Shown here: positions 8,430-16,539 of the stretch, in pieces
Position numbering within the stretch: position 1 is the first letter of the stretch
Layout: the number at the start of each line of letters is the position of its first letter
Assembly: GCA_046538735.1 (NCBI GenBank)
Contig: JBKHII010000003.1
Location: 1 to 64,000 of the forward strand
Length of the DNA stretch: 64,000 nt
Source: SLST01 sp046538735
GTDB taxonomy: Bacteria > Spirochaetota > Spirochaetia > DSM-27196 > SLST01
Direction: 5' to 3'
Notes under the pieces: model-generated
Seen by the model: the letters and a program-made list of their open reading frames with translations, nothing else
What the model was told of the DNA's origin: nothing
Databases searched by the model: none
Position numbers and translations under genes: made by a program

Positions 8430-10037
8430 ATGAGGATAGCAGCGCTTGCCCACGGGCTCAACCACGCGCGCCTCTCGTACGGAAACCGGGAATCGGAGAT
8501 CACGGACATCACGAACGACTCGCGTCGCGTGAGCTCCGGTGCCTTGTACGCGGCGCTGCCGGGAGCCCACGTGGACGGCAACGCCTTCGTTCCGGATGCG
8601 ATCGCCTGCGGAGCACGCGCGATCCTCACGACGGAAGTCCCTCCCAAGGCCGATCCACGGCTCGGTTGGCTCACGGCTCGCGAGCCCCGCCTGGCGCTCT
8701 CCGAGATCTCCGACCGGTTCTACGGTTCTCCGTCTCGAGAGCTCGAGACGATCGGCGTCACCGGAACGGACGGCAAGACCTCCACCGTCTACTTCGTCCA
8801 CCAGCTACTCGCCGCGCTCACGGGACGGTCCGCGTTCCTCTCGACCGCGGCGCTCCAGGTCGGTCCGCGCGAAGAGCCCAACATGCTCCATCAGTCCACT
8901 CCGGAGGCGCCCGAGGTGCACCGCACGCTGCACGCGATGCTCGAGAACGGTGCTCGCTACGCGGTCGTGGAGAGCACGTCGCACGGTCTCTCGATGAAGA
9001 CTGCCCGCCTCGCGCACGTCCGATACCGGGCGGCGGTCTACACGAATCTCAGCCACGAACACCTCGAGTTTCACGGCACCTTCGCCCGCTACCGCAGCGA
9101 CAAGGCCAATCTCTTTCGCGCGCTCGACGCCGGCTGCTTCGCGGAGGCTCCGGGCAACGTCTCGACCGAAGCCGCGGGCAACCCGCCGCAACAACCCCTT
9201 CCCGCTCGAACGGCACGGCGACTCGCGCTCCCGATCGCCGAGCCGTTCGGCGTGGTCAATGCCGACGATGCACACGCCGGCTACTTCGCGAACGCAACCG
9301 ATCGTGAAGTCGTGACCTACGCGCTCGGCACCGGTGCCGACTACACCGCCGACCGACTCGAGACGGGTACGACAGGCTCCACCTTCGTGCTCGTGACCCC
9401 GTCCGGCTCGTCGCACTGCACCTTGCCGGTGCCCGGCCGCTTCAACGTCGCGAACGCGCTCGCGGCGGTCGCGGTCGTCCAGGGATTACTCGGTGCCGCG
9501 GCGCCGGAGATCGCCGCAGCGCTCGGTCGCCTCCGTTCGGTGCGCGGGCGAATGAACGTCGTGGTGTCTGAACCCTTTTCGGTTGTCGTGGACTACGCGC
9601 ACACGCCCGGATCGTTCGAGCACATCCTGCCGTTCTTCCGCTCGCAGTGCTCCGGCCGGCTCATCGTCGTCTTCGGCTCCGCCGGCGAGCGGGACGTAGC
9701 CAAACGACCGATCCAGGGTCGGCTCGCAGACCGCTACGCCGATCTCATTATCCTCACGGACGAAGACCCTCGGGGCGAGGACCGGATGGAGATCCTCCGC
9801 CAGATCGCGGCGGGGTGCCGTCACCGAAGCGAGCCGGGCGAGATCGCCCTCGTTCCCGACCGTCGCGCGGCGATCGCTCGCGCGTTCGGCGCGGCGCGGC
9901 CGGGCGATACGGTGCTTCTCCTCGGGAAAGGCCACGAGACGTCGATCATCGGGGCGAAAGAAACCGTGGTATGGGACGAGATCGCGGTTGCGAGGGAAGA
10001 GCTCGAGCGAATTGGAATCACCGCGGCCGAGCGATAG
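8430..10037 (+). CDS. murE: MurE-type UDP-MurNAc-tripeptide ligase
   Basis: This 535-residue Mur ligase adds the third amino acid to UDP-MurNAc-L-Ala-D-Glu in the cytoplasm, using ATP. Visible motifs are the P-loop GVTGTDGKTST near residue 109, the HQSTPEAPE and STSHGL region, SHEHLEFHGTF, GRFNVANALAA, and VVVDYAHTPGS in the C-terminal domain. The amino-acid specificity loop reads TDEDPRGED, with Glu445-Asp446-Pro447-Arg448 where meso-DAP enzymes have DNPR; the Arg is kept but the Asn is Asp. With dapL in the same window DAP use is plausible, but spirochaetes are also reported to use ornithine, so specificity is open. It stands alone rather than in a dcw cluster. Confidence 0.93.
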   Translation: MRIAALAHGLNHARLSYGNRESEITDITNDSRRVSSGALYAALPGAHVDGNAFVPDAIACGARAILTTEVPPKADPRLGWLTAREPRLALSEISDRFYGSPSRELETIGVTGTDGKTSTVYFVHQLLAALTGRSAFLSTAALQVGPREEPNMLHQSTPEAPEVHRTLHAMLENGARYAVVESTSHGLSMKTARLAHVRYRAAVYTNLSHEHLEFHGTFARYRSDKANLFRALDAGCFAEAPGNVSTEAAGNPPQQPLPARTARRLALPIAEPFGVVNADDAHAGYFANATDREVVTYALGTGADYTADRLETGTTGSTFVLVTPSGSSHCTLPVPGRFNVANALAAVAVVQGLLGAAAPEIAAALGRLRSVRGRMNVVVSEPFSVVVDYAHTPGSFEHILPFFRSQCSGRLIVVFGSAGERDVAKRPIQGRLADRYADLIILTDEDPRGEDRMEILRQIAAGCRHRSEPGEIALVPDRRAAIARAFGAARPGDTVLLLGKGHETSIIGAKETVVWDEIAVAREELERIGITAAER

Positions 10038-10038
10038 G

Positions 10039-10548
10039 CTACCAGTGGTTGTACGAGACGATGCGATCCATCGGGAGCCTCCCGAGAGGCTGAGTAGTCG
10101 CTGCAGGATGCCCCAAGACGAGAAGCATGACCACGCGCATGGAGTACGGCACGGTCAGCAGGCTCTTGACGTCGTCCTCACGAAAGGTCGTGACGATGCA
10201 GCTCCCGAGATCCTCGTGAGCCGCCTGTAGCATCATGAAGCTCGCCGCCACGGAGATATCGATTGGGTACGACAGCTGGCCGTTCGGCATCTTATACTCG
10301 ATGTTCGTCGTGCAGAGCGCGATCACCACAGGTGCGGTTCCAACGTAGTCCTGACCAAACGCGGCGTCCTGCATGCGGGCGCGAGCATCGCTATCCGTCA
10401 CGACGACGAAGCGCCAGCTCTGGCGGTTCTTGGCGGAAGGAGCGAGACGCCCGGCTTCGAGAATTCGATCGAGTGCTTCCTGAGAGACCGGCTCGTCAGT
10501 GTAGCTCCGCACGCTCGCTCGCTTCTCGATTTCGGGTAAAAGGCCCAT
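10039..10548 (-). CDS. Nitroreductase-family FMN oxidoreductase
   Basis: This 169-residue protein belongs to the FMN-dependent nitroreductase family, usually homodimeric cytoplasmic flavoproteins that reduce nitro compounds, quinones or unsaturated bonds with NAD(P)H. The FMN-binding start (IEKRASVRSYTDEPVS, then LEAGRLAPSAKNRQSWRFVVV) is clear. So are the AAHEDLGSC segment and the VLGHPA loop near the C terminus. The start at ATG 10546-10548 is chosen because AAGAGGAG lies just upstream and a promoter lies upstream of that; longer in-frame starts would run into the divergent gene. Its stop is one base from the murE stop, on the opposite strand. The substrate cannot be told. Confidence 0.86.
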   Translation of the reverse strand: MGLLPEIEKRASVRSYTDEPVSQEALDRILEAGRLAPSAKNRQSWRFVVVTDSDARARMQDAAFGQDYVGTAPVVIALCTTNIEYKMPNGQLSYPIDISVAASFMMLQAAHEDLGSCIVTTFREDDVKSLLTVPYSMRVVMLLVLGHPAATTQPLGRLPMDRIVSYNHW

Positions 10549-10557
10549 TCGCTCCTC

Positions 10558-10587
10558 TTGACCCATCTTACGGCTTTTACCTATGGT
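10558..10587 (+). promoter_or_regulatory. Putative near-leaderless promoter of the M28-like gene
   Basis: TTGACC (10558-10563), an 18-base spacer and TATGGT (10582-10587) end ten bases before the ATG at 10598. It lies on top of the oppositely directed nitroreductase promoter, so the two should compete for polymerase. Confidence 0.5.
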
Positions 10588-10593
10588 GATCAA
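10565..10593 (-). promoter_or_regulatory. Sigma70-type promoter of the nitroreductase gene
   Basis: On the minus strand, TTGATC (plus 10588-10593), a 17-base spacer and TAAGAT (plus 10565-10570) precede a 16-base interval that contains the AAGAGGAG ribosome binding site. It overlaps the promoter of the divergent gene almost completely. Confidence 0.65.
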
Positions 10594-10597
10594 CACG

Positions 10598-12802
10598 ATG
10601 CGCAGAGTCGCCCTCGTCATCACGCTCGCGCTGGCGACCGGCGCCGTTTCGGACGCGCTCACGATCGACCCGGCCGGCACGCGCGTTCACGCCGAGGCTG
10701 TCAGAGCCACCTTTCCTCGGCCGGAAGCTTCCCCCGGGGAAGCGGCGCTCGTGGACTATGTCATGGACGTCTGCGAACGGCACGGGCTCCGAGCCTCCGT
10801 TCTCGACTTCTCGGAATCGGACCGAGGACACTCGTTTTCGCGGGTGATTGAGGTCGTCGTCCCGGGCGACCTGCCCGGCACCGTCATGCTCGTCGCCCCG
10901 ATCAACCACCCGGACGGAGTCTCGGCGGACGAGGATCGCAGCGCGTCCGTTGCGGCGGCGCTCGCCGTCATGGAAGCGGCCGCGCGCGAGTCCGAAGCCG
11001 ATACGTCGGCCCGCGCACACCCCACGTATCGGTTCCTCTTCCCCGGGGCGGAGTACGGGGATGACCCGGAGTACCCTCGAGGCAGCCGGCGCTTTCTGAG
11101 CGACTACTTCGCAGAGGAGCCGCACGCGCTTCTCTACCTTGATGTGACGCGCCTGCCGATCTCGATCGCGTCCGGCGGCGAGGGAAGCGTATCGCCGGCG
11201 TGGTTGCTGCGAGACGTCGTGGACGCCGCATGGGAGACCGGGATCACGCCACGTGTGCTCGCGAGCCTGAACCAACTCCATCGCGTCGGAATCTCGGACG
11301 CGCCCGGCCGGCTCGAGCCGTATCTGATGGACGGAATACCCGCGATCTACCTCTCGTCCGGAGAGGACGGCCTCACGCCGCCGGAGGTCTCTGAGGTGGC
11401 GGTGCGGCTGGCGCAGATGACGACGACGTGGGCGGAGGCGTACCGCGCCGGTGTGCCCGATCGGTGGGACCGGCACTACCTCTATTTCCAACTCGGCAGA
11501 CGACAGATCGTCATCCACGAGGGCGTCTACATCGTCGCGCTTCTCGTCGTGCTCGCCTCCACGTTGCTCTACTCGCTGCTCTTCCACCGCCGGTTCGTCC
11601 GCTATCTGCGAACGATCTGGAGGAACCTCTGGAACGTACCGGTGCTCTTCCTGCTCGTCTTCGGGTTCCTGACCGCCGGCACCTACCTGCTCGAGCTCTC
11701 GCTCTTCCTCCGCGGATTCCCAACCATCTGGCATCACTATCCGGGAGCGTACTTCGCCTTCAAGATTACCTTCTCGTTCTTCCTCTTCTCGGTCGCCGCG
11801 CAGCTGCTCCGGCATCTCCCGCTGTCCAAGAACGGAAGCTTCTATTCGGCCGCGGCGCTCTTTGTGCTCTTCGTGGACATCATTCTCTTCAGTGCTCTGA
11901 GCCTGTCGTTCAGCTACTACTTCGTCTGGGCCTACGTCTGGGCGTTCTTCTTCTCGGTGTTGCGATTCCGCGGACTGAAGGCGGCCGTCTTCGCGCTCGC
12001 CCCCTTCTTCATCATCCGCGTCGCGGTCGAGGTACTCCGCATCCCGGAGCTCCGGCTCGCGGAAGCGCTCCTCCTCTCGTCCACGGGCGATCTTCTGCTC
12101 TCCTTCGTGATCCTGCCGTTCCTGCTCATGTTCATTCGCCTCGACTACCTCATCCGCCATCCGGTGAAGGGCAAGCGCAGCTTCGCTCTTCGGCTCGCAT
12201 CCGTCGTCTCGGGTGCGCTCCTGATCGGCATGGTCGTGTTCGTAGTGATGAGCAGCCCCTACTCGCCGGCGAACCCGCAACCGATCGAGGCGGTGGAGCG
12301 CGTGGACTACCCCGAGCTCGAACGGTCGCTCGAGCTCTCGAGTCCCGCGCCGCTCGGAGAGCTCCAACTGCTGTTCGCCGGAGAGCAGCGGGAGATCGAC
12401 GTTTCCGATCGCCGGTACGAGCTCACCTCGAATCTGCTCCCCGACGTCCTCTCGGTCCGCCTGACGTACGAGGACTTCCTCGACCGCGACCGTGGTCGGC
12501 TGGTGATCGACGCGCCTCAACCGATCGAGGAGCTCTCGATCAGCTTCTCGTCCGGAGAGCCGATGGTACTCTACGACGTGAGCTTCCCCTTCGCGATCGC
12601 GCCCGATCAAAGGACGGCGGAGGTGTACGTGGGCAAGCGACCGCCCCTCCCGCTGGTAGTCGACTTCACCGTTGCGCGCGGTACCTCGCCGTCGATCGAA
12701 GTCGTCGCCGAGAGCAACGTCCATCCGGACGCTCTCGAGATCGCGGGCCGCGGCAAGGAAGCGTCCACGCGTCTCGTAGCGCGCACGAGGTTCGGCGAAT
12801 GA
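10598..12802 (+). CDS. Multi-pass membrane protein with degenerate M28 peptidase-like domain
   Basis: The 734-residue protein begins with a signal peptide (MRRVALVITLALATGAVSDA). About 270 residues of extracytoplasmic M28 aminopeptidase-like fold follow: VMLVAPINHPDGVSADEDRSAS matches the first metal-ligand region, and FLFPGAEYGDDPEYPRGSRRFL matches the catalytic Glu-Glu region. Here Glu-Glu reads Glu-Tyr, so the usual zinc site looks incomplete. The middle third has about eight transmembrane helices (roughly residues 305-560), then a C-terminal soluble domain of about 170 residues that looks beta-rich. ATG 10598 is preferred over 10583 because it begins the signal peptide and sits ten bases after a -10 element. 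The stop overlaps dinB (ATGA). The function is unknown; a binding or assembly role is as likely as proteolysis. Confidence 0.6.
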   Translation: MRRVALVITLALATGAVSDALTIDPAGTRVHAEAVRATFPRPEASPGEAALVDYVMDVCERHGLRASVLDFSESDRGHSFSRVIEVVVPGDLPGTVMLVAPINHPDGVSADEDRSASVAAALAVMEAAARESEADTSARAHPTYRFLFPGAEYGDDPEYPRGSRRFLSDYFAEEPHALLYLDVTRLPISIASGGEGSVSPAWLLRDVVDAAWETGITPRVLASLNQLHRVGISDAPGRLEPYLMDGIPAIYLSSGEDGLTPPEVSEVAVRLAQMTTTWAEAYRAGVPDRWDRHYLYFQLGRRQIVIHEGVYIVALLVVLASTLLYSLLFHRRFVRYLRTIWRNLWNVPVLFLLVFGFLTAGTYLLELSLFLRGFPTIWHHYPGAYFAFKITFSFFLFSVAAQLLRHLPLSKNGSFYSAAALFVLFVDIILFSALSLSFSYYFVWAYVWAFFFSVLRFRGLKAAVFALAPFFIIRVAVEVLRIPELRLAEALLLSSTGDLLLSFVILPFLLMFIRLDYLIRHPVKGKRSFALRLASVVSGALLIGMVVFVVMSSPYSPANPQPIEAVERVDYPELERSLELSSPAPLGELQLLFAGEQREIDVSDRRYELTSNLLPDVLSVRLTYEDFLDRDRGRLVIDAPQPIEELSISFSSGEPMVLYDVSFPFAIAPDQRTAEVYVGKRPPLPLVVDFTVARGTSPSIEVVAESNVHPDALEIAGRGKEASTRLVARTRFGE

Positions 12803-13968
12803 CTCCCGTGTGGGTGCACGTGGATATGGACGCCTTCTTCGCATCCGTGGAGCAGAACGACGCACCGGAGTATCGCGGCCGGCCGGTGATCGTGGGCGCA
12901 CAACCGGGCCATCGCGGCGTGGTGTCCGCCTGCTCCTACGAGGCGCGAGTCTTCGGTGTCCACTCCGCGATGCCGATCAATCAGGCGTACCGACTCTGCC
13001 CGCGCGGCGTCTTCCTTCCGGTACGAATGCAGCGCTACCAGGAGATCTCCAGGCAGATCATGGCGATCCTCGCCGACTACACGCCCACGCTCCAACAGAT
13101 GTCGGTCGACGAAGCGTTCCTCGATCTCACCGGCACCGAGAGGCTGCTCGGCGAACCGGACAAGATAGGTCGCGCCATCAAGCAACGCGTGCGCGAGGAG
13201 ACCGGACTGACGATATCGGTCGGCATCGCACCAAGCCGGTATCTCGCGAAGCTCGCGAGCGACGCGGACAAGCCGGACGGCTTCACGGTCGTCCTCCCGG
13301 GAGAAGAGGCCGGCTTCGTCGCCCGACTGCCGCTCAGATCGCTCTGGGGAGTGGGCAGGAAGATGCTCGCGAGCCTGAACGCGCTCGGAATCGAGACGGT
13401 CATGCAGCTTCGCGGCTACGAGAAGAGCGAGCTTGCGCACTACGTTGGACACGGTGCGGCCGAGTACCTGTACGCGGTGTGCCGCGGGATCGACCCAGGG
13501 CTCTACGCCGAGTCTCGCTCAACGCACTCGATCAGCGGCGAGCGCACCTTCGATCACGACGTGGCAGCTCCGGGAGCGCTCGATCGCGTGTTGCTCGAGA
13601 TAGCGCACACGTGCATGTTCCGACTCATGGACGAGGGCGGTCACTCTCGAACGGTGACTCTGAAGCTGCGCCTCGCCGACTTCACCACCTACACGTTGCG
13701 CCGCACGCTCGACCACGAAATCACCTCGGCGGACGAGCTTTACCGAGTGGCGCGGGAGCTCCTGCGTACCAAGTGGGATCGAAGCTCACCGGTGCGGCTC
13801 GTCGGATGCGGCCTGGGCAACGTGCAAGCCGGCCCGGCGGATGCGCAGCACGATCTCTTCGACGACGCGAGCGAGCGCCGGATGAAGGTCGAGCAGGCCG
13901 TGTATCGGCTCAGCAAACAGGGGCTCCGCGTGAAGAAAGCGCGCCTGATCGATCCCGATCACGAGTGA
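12799..13968 (+). CDS. dinB: DNA polymerase IV (Y-family translesion polymerase)
   Basis: This 389-residue error-prone polymerase copies past damaged bases. Catalytic carboxylates are in HVDMDAFFASVE (Asp9) and MSVDEAFLDLTG (Asp-Glu near residue 106). The palm-fingers motif YEARVFGVHSAMP, the thumb helix-hairpin-helix region (LWGVGRKMLASLNALGI) and the little-finger domain with SISGERTFDHDV are all present. A sliding-clamp binding motif, QHDLF, is visible near residue 352. The start is the ATG overlapping the upstream stop (ATGA), so translation is coupled to the membrane protein. I see no LexA-like operator close to it, and the nearest promoter is upstream of the M28-like gene. Confidence 0.96.
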   Translation: MTPVWVHVDMDAFFASVEQNDAPEYRGRPVIVGAQPGHRGVVSACSYEARVFGVHSAMPINQAYRLCPRGVFLPVRMQRYQEISRQIMAILADYTPTLQQMSVDEAFLDLTGTERLLGEPDKIGRAIKQRVREETGLTISVGIAPSRYLAKLASDADKPDGFTVVLPGEEAGFVARLPLRSLWGVGRKMLASLNALGIETVMQLRGYEKSELAHYVGHGAAEYLYAVCRGIDPGLYAESRSTHSISGERTFDHDVAAPGALDRVLLEIAHTCMFRLMDEGGHSRTVTLKLRLADFTTYTLRRTLDHEITSADELYRVARELLRTKWDRSSPVRLVGCGLGNVQAGPADAQHDLFDDASERRMKVEQAVYRLSKQGLRVKKARLIDPDHE

Positions 13969-13988
13969 GCGTCCGCCGGACGACCTGA

Positions 13989-14885
13989 TCAGATCTGAGC
14001 AAGGAGCTCGCGGGCGTCCTCGAGCTCGTCTTCCTGTCCGGCGGTCCGGTCGCCGATCGCCTCTAGACGGCGAATCATATCGAGCAGAAGCTCTTCGGCT
14101 TCCTCGCGATCGCTACGATCGGGAATCTCCACCGTGCCCTCATAGTGCCGGCCGCGTTCGAGGACGTCGTCCGTCCGCGCGAAACTACGCGCCTTGTTCT
14201 CCTGCTCGCGGGAGCGTCTTCTCGCGTCCCAGTTCCTCTGAATCAGGTGGCTCGCGAGCTGAATGTAGAAATCGTGGCGCACCTCATCCTCGGCGCCGGA
14301 GACGAGATCCGCCTCATGAAGATCGACCGACTTGCGCCCGAGGCTCACGGCGTAGTCCACGTTGCCGAACGAAATGAAACCGGGAACCTGCGCGTAGAGC
14401 TGACCGAGGACGTAGTAGCTGTCGGCGTGGTCGGGCTCCATGGTGATCGCCTGCTTCAGGAGATCCCGCATCGGGCCCGCCCGAAAGAGCGAGTCGAGAA
14501 TGCCCTTCGTCTGACCCCACTTCCCGATGTTCGCGCTCTGCCAGTAGTAGCCGAGGTGGTTGCTCGGATCCGACTCAACGGCACGCACGCCGTACTGCTC
14601 GCCCTCTTCGTAGGTGGCCAGAATCGATTCGGTCTCCGCACTCGCGTCCGCAAGCCGCTCTCCGACCGAGAGCGTCGCCCGCGAGAGCCGCCAGAACACC
14701 TCAGCGAGCTCCGGGCCCCCACGCGCGGTGGAACGGGCGTCCTCCAGAACCGCTACCGCCTCGGCTGGTCGGTCGTCTTCGTACAGCGCGTCCGCCTCCT
14801 CGATCGCGGCGCGATCGATCGCGGAAAGCGATCCGGCGCACGCAATCACCATCAAGACGGCAGCAATCACCTTCAGCATCTTCAT
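13989..14885 (-). CDS. Exported TPR-like protein
   Basis: This 298-residue protein has a signal peptide (residues 1-21, MLKVIAAVLMVIACAGSLSA core). TPR-like helical repeats follow (AIEEADALYEDDRPAEAVAVLEDA; GEQYGVRAVESDPSNHLGYYW; LLKQAITMEPDHADSYYVLGQLYAQ), then GFISFGNVDYAVSLGRKSVDL, a segment I associate with bacterial periplasmic TPR proteins. The tail is highly charged and rich in Glu and Arg. It probably acts as a periplasmic scaffold. ATG at 14883-14885 is chosen because GGAGG lies five bases upstream; a GTG two codons earlier is possible. It converges on dinB with a 20-base gap. A consensus promoter sits just upstream and shares -35 bases with the divergent transporter promoter. Confidence 0.7.
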   Translation of the reverse strand: MKMLKVIAAVLMVIACAGSLSAIDRAAIEEADALYEDDRPAEAVAVLEDARSTARGGPELAEVFWRLSRATLSVGERLADASAETESILATYEEGEQYGVRAVESDPSNHLGYYWQSANIGKWGQTKGILDSLFRAGPMRDLLKQAITMEPDHADSYYVLGQLYAQVPGFISFGNVDYAVSLGRKSVDLHEADLVSGAEDEVRHDFYIQLASHLIQRNWDARRRSREQENKARSFARTDDVLERGRHYEGTVEIPDRSDREEAEELLLDMIRRLEAIGDRTAGQEDELEDARELLAQI

Positions 14886-14903
14886 GTCCACCTCCGGGCG
14901 AAG

Positions 14904-14932
14904 ATGGTAGGTCGGCGAACGGCTATTGTCAA
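14904..14932 (-). promoter_or_regulatory. Sigma70-type promoter of the TPR gene
   Basis: On the minus strand, a perfect TTGACA (plus 14927-14932), a 17-base spacer and TACCAT (plus 14904-14909) precede a leader that carries GGAGG. The -35 element overlaps that of the divergent AEC transporter gene. Confidence 0.75.
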
Positions 14933-14952
14933 CGAAACGCTCCGGCTATAAT
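14926..14952 (+). promoter_or_regulatory. Promoter of the AEC transporter gene, leaderless
   Basis: A perfect TATAAT (14947-14952) ends eight bases before the GTG start at 14961. The best -35 is TTGTCA (14926-14931), with a short 15-base spacer. Transcription would start about one or two bases before the start codon. Confidence 0.55.
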
Positions 14953-14960
14953 CGGCACCA

Positions 14961-15980
14961 GTGTCCGCGTACCTGTTGCCGGTCTTCTACGCAGTGCTGC
15001 AGCTCATCATCCTGATTGCGGTAGGTTTCCTCGCCCGGAGGATGGGAAGCTGGACCGACGATTTCTTCCGTGGCTTGAGTCGCTTCGTGGTCCGAATCGC
15101 ACTTCCTCTCTACTTCGTCGGCCGCGTAGGCCGAACGGATCTCTCTGAGTTCGGACAGCTGCTCGTGATGCCGGTCGCCGCGGCGGCAATGGTCGCGTTC
15201 GGACTCGCAGTCGGCCGGCTTCTCTTCGCGGTTCTCCCCTTCCGCGGGGCGAACAGGCGAGCGGGAATCGCGCTCGGCACATTCGGCAACGCGGGCTACA
15301 TGCCGTTGATACTCGCAGAGATCGTCCCGGCGTCGGTACCGGTCCTCGCGGAGTCCTTCGCTCCGGATCTCGTTCCGGTTCTCGTCGCCGCGTACGTCTT
15401 CGTCTTCAGCCCGCTGCTCTGGTCGATCGGCAATCTGGTCATCACCGCTCCGGACGACACGAGGCGCAGTTTCGACCTGCGCAGGCTGATCTCTCCTCCC
15501 CTCGTAGGGATCGTGGTTGGAGTTGCCGTCTCGCTCTCGGGGCTCGCAGAGCACGCGAGCGACCCCCGACTCCCGGTCGCGCACCTCTTCAGCGCTATCG
15601 ACCGGCTCTCGGCGATCACGCTGCCCGCGGCGCTCATCAGTCTGGGCGCGCTGATCGGCGGGCTCCGGATTCCGAAGGGAGCGTTCTCGCACTACCTGGG
15701 ACTCGCGCTCGCGGTCGCCGCGATGCGGTTCGTCGCGTTCCCCGCGCTCTTCTTCACGCTCTCTGCCACCGGCGCGCTTTCCTCGCTCGCGCCGGCGATC
15801 GTCTTCACGCTCTTTCTTGAGACCCATACGCCGCCCGCGACGAACTTCACGCTCATGGTCGGCGAAACCGGCGTGAACACGGAGCACACTGCGGTGACGC
15901 TTCTCGTGGGATACGTCGTCTACCTCTTGGTGATGCCGTTCTATCTCGTCCTCTTCCTCTCGGTCGTGATCGGAGCGTAG
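14961..15980 (+). CDS. AEC-family (auxin efflux carrier-like) transporter
   Basis: This 339-residue inner-membrane protein has about ten hydrophobic helices in two halves, the layout of the AEC/PIN-like family (PF03547). Conserved-looking pieces are FRGLSRFVVRIALPLYFVGRV in the first half, GTFGNAGYMPL, and the second-half LPAALISLGALIGG with ETHTPPATNFTLMV, where broken helices carry the conserved small and polar residues. The family exports or imports organic acids, amino acids or auxin; the substrate is not inferable. GTG is chosen as the start because TATAAT lies eight bases upstream and no ATG gives a better N terminus. It is a single-gene unit converging on the GAF-domain gene. Confidence 0.85.
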   Translation: MSAYLLPVFYAVLQLIILIAVGFLARRMGSWTDDFFRGLSRFVVRIALPLYFVGRVGRTDLSEFGQLLVMPVAAAAMVAFGLAVGRLLFAVLPFRGANRRAGIALGTFGNAGYMPLILAEIVPASVPVLAESFAPDLVPVLVAAYVFVFSPLLWSIGNLVITAPDDTRRSFDLRRLISPPLVGIVVGVAVSLSGLAEHASDPRLPVAHLFSAIDRLSAITLPAALISLGALIGGLRIPKGAFSHYLGLALAVAAMRFVAFPALFFTLSATGALSSLAPAIVFTLFLETHTPPATNFTLMVGETGVNTEHTAVTLLVGYVVYLLVMPFYLVLFLSVVIGA

Positions 15981-16000
15981 GCGCGGAAGAGCACGACCCG

Positions 16001-16492
16001 TCAGCCTCCCGAGAGATCGGGCGAGAGCGAAGCCACCAGAGGTGCCGTAATCGACACGACTTCGCCAAGGAGCACGTCGTCGAACTCGGAGAACGGATCC
16101 CGAGTGTGCGAATCGATATCGAGCTCGCCCACGAAGGCGCCGTTGTGGTAGACCGGTAACACAATCTCGGCGCGCGTTTCGATGCTGCAGGCGAGGTAGT
16201 TTGATTCGGCGGAGACGTCGGGCACGACGAATCGGCCGCCACGTACGGCGGCCTGACCGCAGATACCGTCGCCGTAGGCGATCCTCGTGTGTTCCGTCGG
16301 CGCGCCCTCGAAAGGCCCCAGAACGAGCAGCTGTTCCTCCGGAACCGCGAGGTAGTAACCGACCCAATCGTAGTGTGCCACCTCCCGTTTCAGGTACATG
16401 CACACGCGTTGCAGCGCGCTCCCAGGGTCGTCGTGCACAGAAAGCGCTCGTATCTCGCCGATCATTTCGTGAAGTCGATTGTCGTGAGGCAT
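16001..16492 (-). CDS. GAF-domain protein, free methionine-(R)-sulfoxide reductase-like
   Basis: This 163-residue protein consists of one GAF domain. The pattern resembles fRMsr (YebR/MsrC): YDWVGYYLA, LGPFEGAPTEHTRI, GICGQAA with a first cysteine, DVSAESNYLAC with a second cysteine, then EIVLPVYHNGAFVGELDIDS. In characterised fRMsr enzymes the cysteine in the second position is catalytic, and free methionine-R-sulfoxide is reduced. A ligand-binding GAF sensor is the alternative. ATG 16490-16492 is favoured because TATATT ends eight bases upstream; a TTG 36 bases earlier is the alternative. It diverges from dapL through overlapping promoters. Confidence 0.75.
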   Translation of the reverse strand: MPHDNRLHEMIGEIRALSVHDDPGSALQRVCMYLKREVAHYDWVGYYLAVPEEQLLVLGPFEGAPTEHTRIAYGDGICGQAAVRGGRFVVPDVSAESNYLACSIETRAEIVLPVYHNGAFVGELDIDSHTRDPFSEFDDVLLGEVVSITAPLVASLSPDLSGG

Positions 16493-16508
16493 CGTCCGCA
16501 AATATACT
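16479..16508 (+). promoter_or_regulatory. Sigma70-type promoter of dapL
   Basis: TTGTCG (16479-16484), an 18-base spacer and TATACT (16503-16508) precede a 31-base interval that contains a GGGAG ribosome binding site. It overlaps the divergent GAF promoter, so the pair may be reciprocally controlled. Confidence 0.55.
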
Positions 16509-16528
16509 GTGGGGAACGCACGAGACAA
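16501..16528 (-). promoter_or_regulatory. Putative leaderless promoter of the GAF gene
   Basis: On the minus strand, TTGTCT (plus 16523-16528), a 16-base spacer and TATATT (plus 16501-16506) end eight bases before the GAF ATG. The -10 overlaps the dapL -10 on the other strand. Confidence 0.5.
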
Positions 16529-16539
16529 GTGGGAGCCCG

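Noticed and set aside
10577..12901. A 774-codon frame antisense to the M28-like membrane protein
   Set aside because: Charged low-complexity translation mirrors the membrane helices of the real gene; no start signal or family match.
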